Both the position numbers and the translations under genes were made by a program. The notes beneath the pieces were generated by a model. The model made no database searches, was not told where the DNA came from, and saw only the letters and a list, made by a program, of their open reading frames with translations. From positions 1 through 64,000 of the forward strand of contig JAFULF010000007.1 in assembly GCA_017483225.1 (NCBI GenBank): a stretch of 64,000 nucleotides of DNA. Direction: 5' to 3'. This document shows positions 24,985-33,921 of the stretch, one piece after another (within the stretch, counting starts at the first letter, position 1; each line of letters begins with the position of its first letter). The DNA comes from Alistipes sp. Lineage in GTDB: Bacteria > Bacteroidota > Bacteroidia > Bacteroidales > Rikenellaceae.

Positions 24985-27051
24985 TTAGAACAGGCCGCCG
25001 CCGCCCATCATGCCGCCGAGGCCACCGCCTCCCATCATACCGCCGAGGCCGCCCATACCTCCCATTCCGGAGGAGCTGTTCTGGTTACTATTCTGTTGTT
25101 GAGCCTCCTTTGCACGTCGCTCCTCATACTCCTCGTAGAGTTTTTTCAGACGTGAGGACTCCTTGTCATCGAGTATCTTGATGAGGTTCTGCATCGTCAT
25201 AGGCTTGAATATCTGGGACATATCCATATTTATCTCCACATCCCAGTTGGCCTTCGTGGCGAACAAATCCTCGCCCTTCTCGTTGAAGTACATCTCGGCA
25301 CGCTCCGGCTGCAACCTCTGCACCACGTTGCCGGCATCCCATACGCCGTTGCCGTTGGTATCCTCGATTATTCGCAGGCGAATCTCGCCCGGAGCAACGT
25401 AGTGGAAGCGGTAGATGCCATCCGTGCAATCCATCCTCTCCTGCTGCATCTTGCCGGAGGTGTCGGTCTGCTGGATGATGTATCGCTTGCCGGCGGTGCC
25501 CGATACGTTGATTATCAGCGTGGCGAACTTCTCCGGGTCAAACGTGGCGAAGGAGTTGGATATGGAGTCGTTCTCGTAGCCCATAATGTCGGTGATAGCC
25601 CCCTTCGGGATGTAGAAGCGGTACTTCGTCGCCTTGTCCCACTTCGAGTCGATGTGCCAACGACCCATATTGAGCGTGTCACGCACAAAGTGCTTCGCCA
25701 CCTCCCGCTCGCTCTCCTTGCCGCCGTTACTCTCCACCTTGAAGAGCTTTATCGCCGACGAGTCTATGCGCACGGCAGGGTAGGTGAGTTCGAGGTCAAA
25801 GCCCTTCTCAGGATTAATCTCGCTCTGCGCCGAGATTTTATACGTGAATGGGTTAGGCTTCTCGGGAGCGACGTACTCACGTCCCTCCTCCTCGGCCTTC
25901 TTGCGCTCCTTCTCCTCCTTTTCACGCTCCTTCTCCTCCTCCTTGGTCTCAACCTTGCGCCAAGCGAGTTTCAGTGGCTCGGTGGTCTTGATGTATTGAC
26001 GTATGGAGTCGTGTCGGTAGTATGTTATCTCGCCCTTGATTGTGTCGGGCAGCTGCTCGGCAGGCACGTTGAGCCATAGGTTCACCGTATCCTTACCCTT
26101 GGTGCGAGGGTCGTAGAGAATCTTATCCTGCGGGATGCTGTCCAGACGGATGCTCTCAATGTCGGGGTTTGCCGTGTTGAAGTAGAGCAACGCCTGCTTC
26201 TGCTGTGGGCGTGATGCCTCGACGAGGCGTTGCGCCTTGAAGGCCTCGTCGGTAAACATACGGAAGTAGAGCTGAGGCTCTGCCGACGGATACATACGCA
26301 GCGAGTCGAACCAGATGGCAAACTCCGGCATCGTCGCAGGGTTATATACCGAGTCGAGAATACCCACAAGGTCGCTACCCGGCTCGTACAGCTTGTTGTC
26401 GTTCTTGTCGCCAAAGGCGTATATGCGGTAGTTCACGGGTTTGAGGTTCTGCGCTATGAAGATACCGTTGTTCTGTGCTCTGGCAATGGCATCCGGCTTA
26501 CGGTTGAAGATTGTCGAGTCGTAGTCCGGCGTGTCGGGCAGCGAGTCGGCAATGAAGAACCAGATGAAGCTCTTGCTCACACTATCCGCCTTGTAGGAGT
26601 CGGCCGTGTAGCCCGAGCACATCATCGAATCGACCTTGTCGCCCGTCGAGAATACGTAGCGCATAGCGTTGAGCGGGTTGCCCTCGTTGTTGTCACGTAT
26701 GGCGCTGCCGAAATCTATGGCATAGGTGGTATTCTCTTTGAGCGTGTCACGTATGGTTATGACGATACCTTTGCCTCGGGTCGATACCAGCGGCATCTTC
26801 TTCATCGCCGGCGAGGTGTACATCTCCTTGCTCTGGTCTTTGAGCTGCACGTACTCGTCGAACTCGATGTATATCTTCTTGCCCGTGAAGTTGGTTGTAA
26901 AGTTGTCGGGTTGCAGGCGCACAATTACGGGAGGTATGGTATCCCTTGGGCCACCCTCCGGTGTCATAATGTGAGCGCAACGTGAGAAGAATGCCCCCAT
27001 AAAGAGCATTGCCACGGCACTTTTCAGTATTATCAGTCGTCTATCTTTCAT
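24985..27051 (-). CDS. Large Ig-like-domain lipoprotein with Gly/Met tail
   Basis: The product is 688 residues. A lipoprotein-like signal ends FFSRC (Cys25), followed by TPEGGPRDTIPPVIVRLQPD and an Ig-like domain (about 38-135) of the type common in Bacteroidetes surface lipoproteins. The middle has beta domains broken by a highly charged Lys/Glu helix (KEEEKEREKEEKERKKAEEE, about 370-390). A prealbumin-like segment follows (LRIIEDTNGNGVWDAGNVVQ). The end is coiled (LKKLYEEYEERRAKEAQQQN) and then a repetitive Gly/Met tail (GGMGGLGGMMGGGG units). It is probably exposed on the surface or in the periplasm. Function is unknown. Confidence 0.78.
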   Translation of the reverse strand: MKDRRLIILKSAVAMLFMGAFFSRCAHIMTPEGGPRDTIPPVIVRLQPDNFTTNFTGKKIYIEFDEYVQLKDQSKEMYTSPAMKKMPLVSTRGKGIVITIRDTLKENTTYAIDFGSAIRDNNEGNPLNAMRYVFSTGDKVDSMMCSGYTADSYKADSVSKSFIWFFIADSLPDTPDYDSTIFNRKPDAIARAQNNGIFIAQNLKPVNYRIYAFGDKNDNKLYEPGSDLVGILDSVYNPATMPEFAIWFDSLRMYPSAEPQLYFRMFTDEAFKAQRLVEASRPQQKQALLYFNTANPDIESIRLDSIPQDKILYDPRTKGKDTVNLWLNVPAEQLPDTIKGEITYYRHDSIRQYIKTTEPLKLAWRKVETKEEEKEREKEEKERKKAEEEGREYVAPEKPNPFTYKISAQSEINPEKGFDLELTYPAVRIDSSAIKLFKVESNGGKESEREVAKHFVRDTLNMGRWHIDSKWDKATKYRFYIPKGAITDIMGYENDSISNSFATFDPEKFATLIINVSGTAGKRYIIQQTDTSGKMQQERMDCTDGIYRFHYVAPGEIRLRIIEDTNGNGVWDAGNVVQRLQPERAEMYFNEKGEDLFATKANWDVEINMDMSQIFKPMTMQNLIKILDDKESSRLKKLYEEYEERRAKEAQQQNSNQNSSSGMGGMGGLGGMMGGGGLGGMMGGGGLF

Positions 27052-27070
27052 CTTCGTTCACTCTCTTTCG

Positions 27071-27646
27071 TTAATCAACGCTCGGGCTTGTCTGCCCGCC
27101 CTCGGTGTCGCCCTCCTCCTCTTCGAGAGGCTCGGCAGGCGGAAATACCAGCCATGCGCTACCCTTGTTCTTGTTGCCCTCGGTGTACTCTTTGCTCTTC
27201 CACGAGTGGAATATCAGTGTCACAAAGGTCTGTGGCAGGTTCTCTGCCTCCAAGGTGCGGAACGTGAAGGCGTACATCTTCACCTCCGGCACCGCCACGA
27301 CAACCATCACGGGCGATTGGTTGAGCGGCATCGACACGTAGTTGTGCTCCGACCCCTCACGCTCGAAGGGCGCAGCCGTAACGTCGGGTGTGGTGCGGCG
27401 CTCGACCCCCAGCGAGTCGGTGATTATGCCCTGCACGGCATCCTCGTATGAGGCGACCGTCCAGTCGTCACTGCCCGTGTAGTATGCGTAGGCGATGACC
27501 TCCTGTGCCGCCACATCATCCCCGCCCGACTCACGCTCGATGAGCGTCTTGACCACGAGCGTGGTGTCGGTGGTAACCTTCTTGAAGCAACTCCCCAGAA
27601 GGGTTGCCGTAAGAGCCATAAGCGCTATTTTTGTGTAAATCTTCAT
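27071..27646 (-). CDS. Bacteroidales lipoprotein of unknown function
   Basis: The product is 191 residues. A signal ends LLGSC (Cys20 of the chosen start). The rest is a beta-rich domain (TTLVVKTLIERESGGDDVAA, VMVVVAVPEVKMYAFTFRTL) with an acidic Glu/Pro-rich tail. The phrases IAYAYYTGSDDWTVASYEDA and TEGNKNKGSAWLVFPP resemble a small Bacteroidales family that I cannot name. The ATG at 27646 is taken because the in-frame TTG further up would add six residues before a clear signal peptide. It starts four bases after folK. Confidence 0.7.
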   Translation of the reverse strand: MKIYTKIALMALTATLLGSCFKKVTTDTTLVVKTLIERESGGDDVAAQEVIAYAYYTGSDDWTVASYEDAVQGIITDSLGVERRTTPDVTAAPFEREGSEHNYVSMPLNQSPVMVVVAVPEVKMYAFTFRTLEAENLPQTFVTLIFHSWKSKEYTEGNKNKGSAWLVFPPAEPLEEEEGDTEGGQTSPSVD

Positions 27647-27650
27647 ATCG

Positions 27651-28130
27651 CTATCTTGTTGCAATCTCTAAAATTTTAGCTCGGCACTCCGCCTCGCTCC
27701 ACCCCTTCAATTCGGCCAGAGGGGTGAGGGCAAACTTCCGCTGCAAGAGGCGTAGATGCGGCACCTGCAAGTGCGGGGTGACGATGCGCTCGTCGCCGTA
27801 GAGCAGTATGTCGAGGTCTATTGTCCGTGAGGCGTATGCTTCGCCACGGAGCATCTTCTCCCGATATTCGCTCTCCCTGTCACGCCCGAGTGCCCTCTCG
27901 ATGTCCAGCAGCCTCTCCAACACCTCGTCGGCGGGGAGTGTCGTCTCGATGGCGAAGGCCTGATTGACGAAGGGCTCAGCCTCGAAGCCCCACGCCTCAC
28001 TGCATCGTTGTCGGGAGCATCCGCAGAGTCTGCCGATGCGCTCGCCTATAAGCTTCGCCGCCTCGTGCAGCCTCGCCGACGTGTTGCCTACGTTGCCTCC
28101 ACCGAGGACTATCACCTGCACGCTCTCCAT
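27651..28130 (-). CDS. folK: 2-amino-4-hydroxy-6-hydroxymethyldihydropteridine pyrophosphokinase
   Basis: The product is 159 residues, the normal length. FolK transfers pyrophosphate from ATP to the pterin in folate synthesis. The signature SRTIDLDILLYGDERIVTPH includes the paired Asp residues that hold magnesium. FVNQAFAIETTLPADEVLER and IERALGRDRE are further family positions. The first loop reads LGGGNVGN instead of the usual LGSNLGD, a mild divergence. It lies one base after the holB stop. Confidence 0.92.
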   Translation of the reverse strand: MESVQVIVLGGGNVGNTSARLHEAAKLIGERIGRLCGCSRQRCSEAWGFEAEPFVNQAFAIETTLPADEVLERLLDIERALGRDRESEYREKMLRGEAYASRTIDLDILLYGDERIVTPHLQVPHLRLLQRKFALTPLAELKGWSEAECRAKILEIATR

Positions 28131-28131
28131 C

Positions 28132-29277
28132 TTACAGGTGGTTTATATGTTTGCTCACCGCCAGCGCAAAGTGGTTGAAGACTATGCGTGGGTTGCCGTT
28201 CTGGTTTATCTGTCGCAGTGCGAGTTCTATCTGCTCGATTATCGGCTCGATGTTCGCCCCGCCGATAAATGGCGAGAACTTGCGGCAGAACTCCGCCTCC
28301 TCGCCCCAGAGGTAACTCGCCTCGGCGATACCTGCGTGCAGCATAAAGGCCTCACGCAGCAGGCGTGAGAAGTCGAGCAGCATAGCCCTCTGTCGCTCTC
28401 TCGAAAGTTGTGCCACGTCGTCCGCCCACGTCATCAGTTCGAGGTGCTTGTCGTTGTAGCTGAGGCGCATCACGGAGCAGAAGGCCTCGAAGTTCTCACG
28501 GCGCACGTCGTCGTCCATACCTCCCGTGAGGCGGCGCAGTTCGAGGATGTCGCCACCCGCCAGACGGGCCGTGTTGCGAATCTTGTCGGGGTCGCTCTCG
28601 CCACTCTGCTCCACCAGAGGAATCAAATCCTCCGCCGTGAGGCGTGGCACGCTAACCTCTTGCGTGCGTGAGAGGATGGTTTTCAGCAGCAGGTCGGCAC
28701 GCTCCGATACGAGGATGAATACGGTACGCTCCCACGGCTCCTCCAAGATTTTGAGTATGCGGTTTGCCGCCTCGTCATTCATCGTCTCCGGCAGCCAGAT
28801 AATCATCGTCTTATATGCCGACTCGAAGCTCTTGAACGACAGACGGCGGATAATCTCCTCCGACTCCTTGGTCGAGATTACCCCTTTGAGGGTCTTGCCC
28901 AGATTCAGAGCGTCGAACCACTGTTGAGGCGAGAAGTAGCCCTTGTTGCGGGTGAACACCTCACGCCACAGCTCCATAAATGTCGAGGAGAGGATGACCT
29001 CGCCGCTCTTCTTCCCCTGCTTGTTTACCGGAAATACGAAGTGCAGGTCGGGGTGCGCCAGCGCCTCAATTTGGTGGCAGGAGGGGCACTCTCCGCACGA
29101 GTCGCCGTCGTGGCGGTTGGTGCAGTGGATGTATTGTGCGTATGCCACGGCAAGGGCGAGCGAGCCTGAGCCTGACAACCCCGTGAAGAGTTGTGCGTGG
29201 CTGATGCGCCCGCTATCCACGCTGCGTGCAAGGTGGCGTTTTAGCTCCTGCTGACCTACTATATCCTTGAATCTCAT
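28132..29277 (-). CDS. holB: DNA polymerase III delta-prime-like clamp-loader subunit
   Basis: The product is 381 residues. The AAA+ start MRFKDIVGQQELKRHLARSV is followed by a degenerate Walker A (GLSGSGSLALA), a zinc module with CGECPSC (and an earlier Cys), and RILKILEEPWERTVFILVSE, which matches the delta-prime sensor region (LLKxLEEPP). The subunit is part of the complex that loads the sliding clamp on DNA. Loss of the Walker A lysine is normal for delta-prime. It is in a run with the flippase upstream and folK downstream. Confidence 0.9.
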   Translation of the reverse strand: MRFKDIVGQQELKRHLARSVDSGRISHAQLFTGLSGSGSLALAVAYAQYIHCTNRHDGDSCGECPSCHQIEALAHPDLHFVFPVNKQGKKSGEVILSSTFMELWREVFTRNKGYFSPQQWFDALNLGKTLKGVISTKESEEIIRRLSFKSFESAYKTMIIWLPETMNDEAANRILKILEEPWERTVFILVSERADLLLKTILSRTQEVSVPRLTAEDLIPLVEQSGESDPDKIRNTARLAGGDILELRRLTGGMDDDVRRENFEAFCSVMRLSYNDKHLELMTWADDVAQLSRERQRAMLLDFSRLLREAFMLHAGIAEASYLWGEEAEFCRKFSPFIGGANIEPIIEQIELALRQINQNGNPRIVFNHFALAVSKHINHL

Positions 29278-29279
29278 CT

Positions 29280-30740
29280 CTATCTGCGTTTAAGTACCGA
29301 GCGGAGCAGTCCGTGCACATCTATCTTCTCTCGGCGCACGACATAGACCGCATAGGTAACGAATAAAAGTGTGCTAAGCGTATATTGTACGATGGCATTT
29401 TGCATAGGCAGAGCCTCGGCGAGGAGAAATATCGCCACACCTACGGCGACATACTCGCCAATGCGGCGGAAGTCGTAAGGGGTAGGGTAGCAGATGCGGT
29501 TCATCGTCAGGCTGACGGCAACCATCACCACCTCGGCGATGAAGCGGCTCCACGCTGCGCCGTAGTATCCCGCCCTCGGAATGAGGATGCACCCTGCGAT
29601 GATGGAGGCGGCCAGGCCCGAGAGTGTCACCCAGAGGGCGTAGCGTGTCTTCTCCTCACGCTTGTACCAGAAGGAGAGGTTGAGCCATACGCCGCTCAGT
29701 ATGTTGGCTCCGAGCACCACCGGCAGAATGTAGATGCCCTGACGGAACTCCGTGCCGACAATCAGCGCAAAGAGGTCACGGTAGAGGGCGATGCCGAGGA
29801 ATATGAGCATCGAGGCAATCATATAGTATTTGAGTGCTGCGGCATTCATCTCCACGAACTCCTCCTTGCGGTAGTTGGCGAGGAAGAACGGCTCGGCAGC
29901 CAGACGGTACATCTGCGTAAAGAGGGTCATCACCACGGCAATCTTGGTTATTGCGCCATAGATGCCGAGTTGCGCCATAGCCCCCTCAGGCACGAGGTAC
30001 TTGATGAGTTGTCGGTCGATAAACTCGCCGGCGGTGCCTGCGATGCTCGACAGCAGCAGCGGCAGGGAGTAGGCGAAGAGTATGGCGAGCATCGACCAGC
30101 GGATGCGTGGTAGCGTGCCTCCCATCGCCATAACGATAGTGGAGGTTATGATGCTGGCGAGCAGGTTGGCCACAAACGCCCAGCCCACACCAAACGGCGT
30201 GTCGAAGAGTCCGACCGCCCAGAAGAGCACGGCAAGACCCACTTGCAGTATGATGTTGAGGAGTTTGAGGGTCACAAAGCGCAATGCACGCCCCTGCTCA
30301 CGCAGGCGGGAGAATGGGATGCAACCCATAACGTCGAACATCACTATTGCCGCTACGATGACGACGTAGGCAGGGTTGGCGGCATATACCTCGCCCATAA
30401 GCACCGAAACCTCCTCTCGGAAGAGGGTCACGACGGCGAAGAATAGGAGCGAGGCGAGTGAGGTGATGCCCCACATCGTGGAGAACAGACGGCGTTTAGC
30501 CCCCTCCACGTCGCCACCTGCCGCCTCCGCCTTGGCGGCGAAGCGGAAGTATGCCGACTCCATACCCAGCGTGAGAGTTACCAGCGCAAAGGGTATCAGG
30601 GCATATACGTCGGTGATGACACCATACGACTCCACGCCGAATATACGGGTGTAGAAGGGTGTCAGCAGGTAACTCAGAAAGCGTCCGAGTATGGTGCTGA
30701 TGCCGTATATTGCGGTCTGTTTTGCTAACTTTTCGAGCAT
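29280..30740 (-). CDS. Polysaccharide flippase-like membrane protein (Wzx/MATE superfamily)
   Basis: The product is 486 residues. About 14 hydrophobic segments are spread along the chain, starting YGISTILGRFLSYLLTPFYT. The polysaccharide biosynthesis (PST) family moves lipid-linked sugars across the inner membrane. The exact substrate, such as O-antigen, capsule or lipid II, cannot be told. It has its own promoter (30771-30799) and heads the minus-strand run down to 20622. holB follows after two bases. Confidence 0.87.
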   Translation of the reverse strand: MLEKLAKQTAIYGISTILGRFLSYLLTPFYTRIFGVESYGVITDVYALIPFALVTLTLGMESAYFRFAAKAEAAGGDVEGAKRRLFSTMWGITSLASLLFFAVVTLFREEVSVLMGEVYAANPAYVVIVAAIVMFDVMGCIPFSRLREQGRALRFVTLKLLNIILQVGLAVLFWAVGLFDTPFGVGWAFVANLLASIITSTIVMAMGGTLPRIRWSMLAILFAYSLPLLLSSIAGTAGEFIDRQLIKYLVPEGAMAQLGIYGAITKIAVVMTLFTQMYRLAAEPFFLANYRKEEFVEMNAAALKYYMIASMLIFLGIALYRDLFALIVGTEFRQGIYILPVVLGANILSGVWLNLSFWYKREEKTRYALWVTLSGLAASIIAGCILIPRAGYYGAAWSRFIAEVVMVAVSLTMNRICYPTPYDFRRIGEYVAVGVAIFLLAEALPMQNAIVQYTLSTLLFVTYAVYVVRREKIDVHGLLRSVLKRR

Positions 30741-30770
30741 AATTGTGCCTGCTTCTCCTTTATAACTTGC

Positions 30771-30799
30771 AAAGTTATAAAAAAAAAGCGAAAGAGCAA
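30771..30799 (-). promoter_or_regulatory. Promoter of the flippase run
   Basis: On the minus strand TAACTTTG (30778-30771) lies 18 bases downstream of TTG (30799-30797), slightly short of the usual gap. The -7 box is part of a near palindrome (TATAACTT-TGC-AAGTTATA) that could be an operator. Confidence 0.55.
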
Positions 30800-30821
30800 G
30801 TGTTCTCGGGGGTTGGCCTCG

Positions 30822-31238
30822 CTAATCTTCGTCGTCGAAGAGGAAGTCGTCATCGAGCATCATCTCCTCCATCACGGCATCTATCTCACGGCGCTCCTTT
30901 TTGGTCGGGCGGCCCGTGCCTCGCTCACGGAATACGAAGATGGTCTCGTGAGGTACGTTGAGTTTGTCCAACTCGCTCTGCGGGGTGATATTTGCGCAGT
31001 AGAGGGGCACGTTCTTGGCGGGCTGTCGGTTGCTCACTATGTCGAGCACCTTGTACGAGTAGGTTATCATCGTGCGACGTACCGCTATGTGGTCGCCGAC
31101 CTTCACCTCTCTGGATGGCTTGGCATACGAATCATTGACCGTGACACGGTTGTTGCGGATTGCGTCGGCAGCGTCGCTACGAGTCTTGAAGATGCGCACT
31201 GCCCATAGGTATTTGTCAAGTCTTACGCTCTGTTCCAT
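30822..31238 (-). CDS. S4-domain RNA-binding protein (Hsp15-like)
   Basis: The product is 138 residues. An S4 domain fills residues about 5-65 (VRLDKYLWAVRIFKTRSDAA, then VTVNDSYAKPSREVKVGDHI), as in heat-shock protein 15, which binds stalled 50S subunits carrying nascent chains. The C-terminus has FVFRERGTGRPTKKERREID and a very acidic end (DDDFLFDDED). Its role here is inferred from the family. It follows ftsW by six bases at the end of the dcw cluster, where murG is usually found. Confidence 0.88.
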   Translation of the reverse strand: MEQSVRLDKYLWAVRIFKTRSDAADAIRNNRVTVNDSYAKPSREVKVGDHIAVRRTMITYSYKVLDIVSNRQPAKNVPLYCANITPQSELDKLNVPHETIFVFRERGTGRPTKKERREIDAVMEEMMLDDDFLFDDED

Positions 31239-31244
31239 AGTCTG

Positions 31245-32546
31245 TTACAACTTTGTGCTCCCCGTCTCCGACTCGCCTCTGTCGGGTGGTAGCAGGGTGC
31301 CGTTTTCGATTTGGCGGGCAACACCGAGTATAGCTCCAAAGATGGCTCCCATACAGAGCATCGAGGAGCCTCCTCGGGAGATGAGTGGCAGGTTCTGTCC
31401 CGTCTCGGGGAAGAGGCTGAGCGAAACCATAACGTGCAGGAACGCCTGCGCAGTAACCAGCGTGGCCAACCCCATCACGAGCAACCCGCCAAAGAGCCAC
31501 TCGCTACGACGGAAGAGGTGGATGGCTCGCAGGAATATCCACATATACATCGTCAGCAGTACGAATGCCATTATGCTGCCGTACTCCTCGATAAAGACGG
31601 CGAAGATGTAGTCGCTCTCGGGGTGTGTCAGGCGGGCACGCATCACGCTGCGACCTGCCCCCATACCCGTTACGCCGCCGTCGTGTATGGCTATCATAGC
31701 CTTGTCGCTGTCGCTCAACTCGCTGACCCTTGCGGCCCACGGCTTATCCTCCACGAATCCGCTTATTCGGTTCAGGGCGGTCGATGAGCGGCCTATGCCG
31801 AGGCCTATGTATAGCGAGCCGGCGGCTATAACAAGCACTATCAGTTTCAGCAACTCACGCCAGTGTACCCTGCCGATGTAGAGCATCAGGAAGCCGACGG
31901 CGAAGATGAGCAGTGCCGAGGAGTTGTGGGCGTAGATTACCGCACCGCACGAGAATACTATCGGTGCGAGTATCGGGAAGCTGCCCTCCTTGATAATCTT
32001 CCACTGCTTGCGCAGGGCGGGCTTGCCAATCCACTTCAAAGGGTTGAACGAGGGGAGTATCTTCAACTTCTCGATGACATCCTTCTTGCGGTCTAATTGG
32101 CGGGCCAGCAGTAGCACCGTGGCGGCTTTCAGCAGCTCGGAGGGTTGCAGTCCGAAGGAGCCTATCTTGATGGAGCGAGCCGCATCGTTGGTCTCCTGAC
32201 CTACAAAATAGGTCAATATGGTCAGTCCGAGGCAGATAAGGTATGCCGGAAGGGAGAACGTGTAGTATATCTTGCTGCCGAGCAGATAGACGACAAAGAG
32301 CACGACGACACCCGCCGCAATGTGCATCAGGTGGGTGAGGAAGAGATCGCCGACAGTGCCGTTGCTTGCCCCCGTGCGGTAGGCGAGGTTTGCCACCGAG
32401 GAGTAAACCACAAGCACCGAGAGCAGCAGCAGTATCGGGATTATTATCCACAGGACACGGTCGCCACGCAGCAGACGCACCTTCGACGTTATCGGCGGCA
32501 CATCGCTGCTTGCAGGGGTGTTTATAGGGGGTGTTGTCTGCCTCAT
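31245..32546 (-). CDS. ftsW: FtsW-type SEDS peptidoglycan polymerase
   Basis: The product is 433 residues. The SEDS family polymerises lipid II into glycan strands, with FtsW at the septum. About ten membrane segments are visible. The family motif region IKIGSFGLQPSELLKAATVL is near 135-155 and LPLISRGGSSMLCMGAIFGA near 390-409. A short N-terminal cytoplasmic tail precedes the first helix. Position in the dcw cluster between murD and the S4 gene supports FtsW over RodA. Four bases separate it from murD. Confidence 0.93.
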   Translation of the reverse strand: MRQTTPPINTPASSDVPPITSKVRLLRGDRVLWIIIPILLLLSVLVVYSSVANLAYRTGASNGTVGDLFLTHLMHIAAGVVVLFVVYLLGSKIYYTFSLPAYLICLGLTILTYFVGQETNDAARSIKIGSFGLQPSELLKAATVLLLARQLDRKKDVIEKLKILPSFNPLKWIGKPALRKQWKIIKEGSFPILAPIVFSCGAVIYAHNSSALLIFAVGFLMLYIGRVHWRELLKLIVLVIAAGSLYIGLGIGRSSTALNRISGFVEDKPWAARVSELSDSDKAMIAIHDGGVTGMGAGRSVMRARLTHPESDYIFAVFIEEYGSIMAFVLLTMYMWIFLRAIHLFRRSEWLFGGLLVMGLATLVTAQAFLHVMVSLSLFPETGQNLPLISRGGSSMLCMGAIFGAILGVARQIENGTLLPPDRGESETGSTKL

Positions 32547-32550
32547 AATG

Positions 32551-33915
32551 CTACTTTTTCAACAGATTGTCGCTAATCCACGCCTTGAACTCTTCGCCTC
32601 GGTTTTCGTAGTTGCGGAAGAGGTCGAAGCTTGCGCAGGCAGGCGAGAGCAGCACGACATCGCCAGGCTTTGCCGCAGCCGTAGCCGCACGCATAGCCTC
32701 GTCGAGTGACGAGGTACTTGTCACGTTCGGGATTATGCCGCTGAACTCATTGATTAACTTTGAGTTATCCACGCCCATACATACCAGCGTATGAATCTTC
32801 TGCGAGGCAAACTCCTTCAATGGCGTATAGTCGTTGCCTTTGTCCGTGCCTCCTGCAATCCACACTACGGGGCGTGTCATACTCTGCAAGGCGTACCACG
32901 CCGAATCGACATTCGTGGCCTTTGAGTCGTTGATGTAGAGCACTCCGTCGGCCTCGCCGGCAGGCTCCAAGCGGTGCTCGACAGGCGAGAAATCGTATAT
33001 CGAGCGGCGCACCTGCTCCGGCGCCACTCCGGCAGCCAGCGTGGCGAGTGCTGCCGCCATAGCGTCGTAGGCGTTGTGCAGACCCTTAATCTGCATCTTC
33101 GCCGTATCTATCTCCACGTGCGACCCTCCGACCGAGGCTGTGAAGAGCCCCTCCGGGTCGAGAAAGGCATCGCCTGCTCCACTCGCCGAGGCGGTGTGTG
33201 CCATAAAGGGCAGCTCACGAGCACGCAGCGGGTGCTTCTCCAACTCGGCACAGATGACGGGGTCGTCGGCCGAGTAGATGAAGTAGTTGCGGGAGGTTTG
33301 GTTCTGCGTGATGCGCATCTTCGAATCGACGTAGTTCTGGAAGCAGTAGTCGTAGCGGTCGAGGTGGTCGGGTGTGATGTTCATCAACACCGCAATATCG
33401 GCCTTGAAGCGGTACATACCGTCGAGCTGGAACGAGCTGAGTTCCAGAACATACCAGTCGTACTCGCCCGTGGCAACCGAGTAGGCAAACGACTCGCCGA
33501 TGTTGCCTCCGAGGGCGACCTTTGCCCCCGAGTCACGCATTATCTTGTATATGAGCGAGGTTGTGGTGGTCTTGCCGTTGCTGCCCGTGATGCAGATGGT
33601 ACGTGCCTTGCCCATATAGCGGCAGGCGAACTCCATCTCCGACACTACGGGGATGCCCTGCTCTCGCAGAGCCCGTACTATCGGCGCCTTCTCGGGTATG
33701 CCCGGCGACTTGATGACCTCGGTTGCCGAGAGAATCTTCTCGGCGGTGTGGCCCCCCTGCTCATACTCTACGCCCCACTCGTCGAGGCGGGAGCGGTATA
33801 GAGGCGAAATCTCGCCCATATCGGAGAGGAAGACATCCAGACCCTGCTTCTTGGCAAGGATGGCAGAGCCGTATCCGCTGATACCTCCGCCCAAGACTAC
33901 GATACGTCGTTTCAT
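32551..33915 (-). CDS. murD: UDP-N-acetylmuramoylalanine--D-glutamate ligase
   Basis: The product is 454 residues. MurD adds D-glutamate to UDP-MurNAc-L-alanine in the cytoplasm. The ATP-binding loop TICITGSNGKTTTTSLIYKI is near 108-127, and MNITPDHLDRY and INDSKATNVDSAWYALQSM are Mur-ligase marks. The N-terminal Rossmann start is IVVLGGGISGYGSAILAKKQ. It lies six bases after mraY and four before ftsW. Confidence 0.97.
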   Translation of the reverse strand: MKRRIVVLGGGISGYGSAILAKKQGLDVFLSDMGEISPLYRSRLDEWGVEYEQGGHTAEKILSATEVIKSPGIPEKAPIVRALREQGIPVVSEMEFACRYMGKARTICITGSNGKTTTTSLIYKIMRDSGAKVALGGNIGESFAYSVATGEYDWYVLELSSFQLDGMYRFKADIAVLMNITPDHLDRYDYCFQNYVDSKMRITQNQTSRNYFIYSADDPVICAELEKHPLRARELPFMAHTASASGAGDAFLDPEGLFTASVGGSHVEIDTAKMQIKGLHNAYDAMAAALATLAAGVAPEQVRRSIYDFSPVEHRLEPAGEADGVLYINDSKATNVDSAWYALQSMTRPVVWIAGGTDKGNDYTPLKEFASQKIHTLVCMGVDNSKLINEFSGIIPNVTSTSSLDEAMRAATAAAKPGDVVLLSPACASFDLFRNYENRGEEFKAWISDNLLKK

Positions 33916-33921
33916 CTGTGT

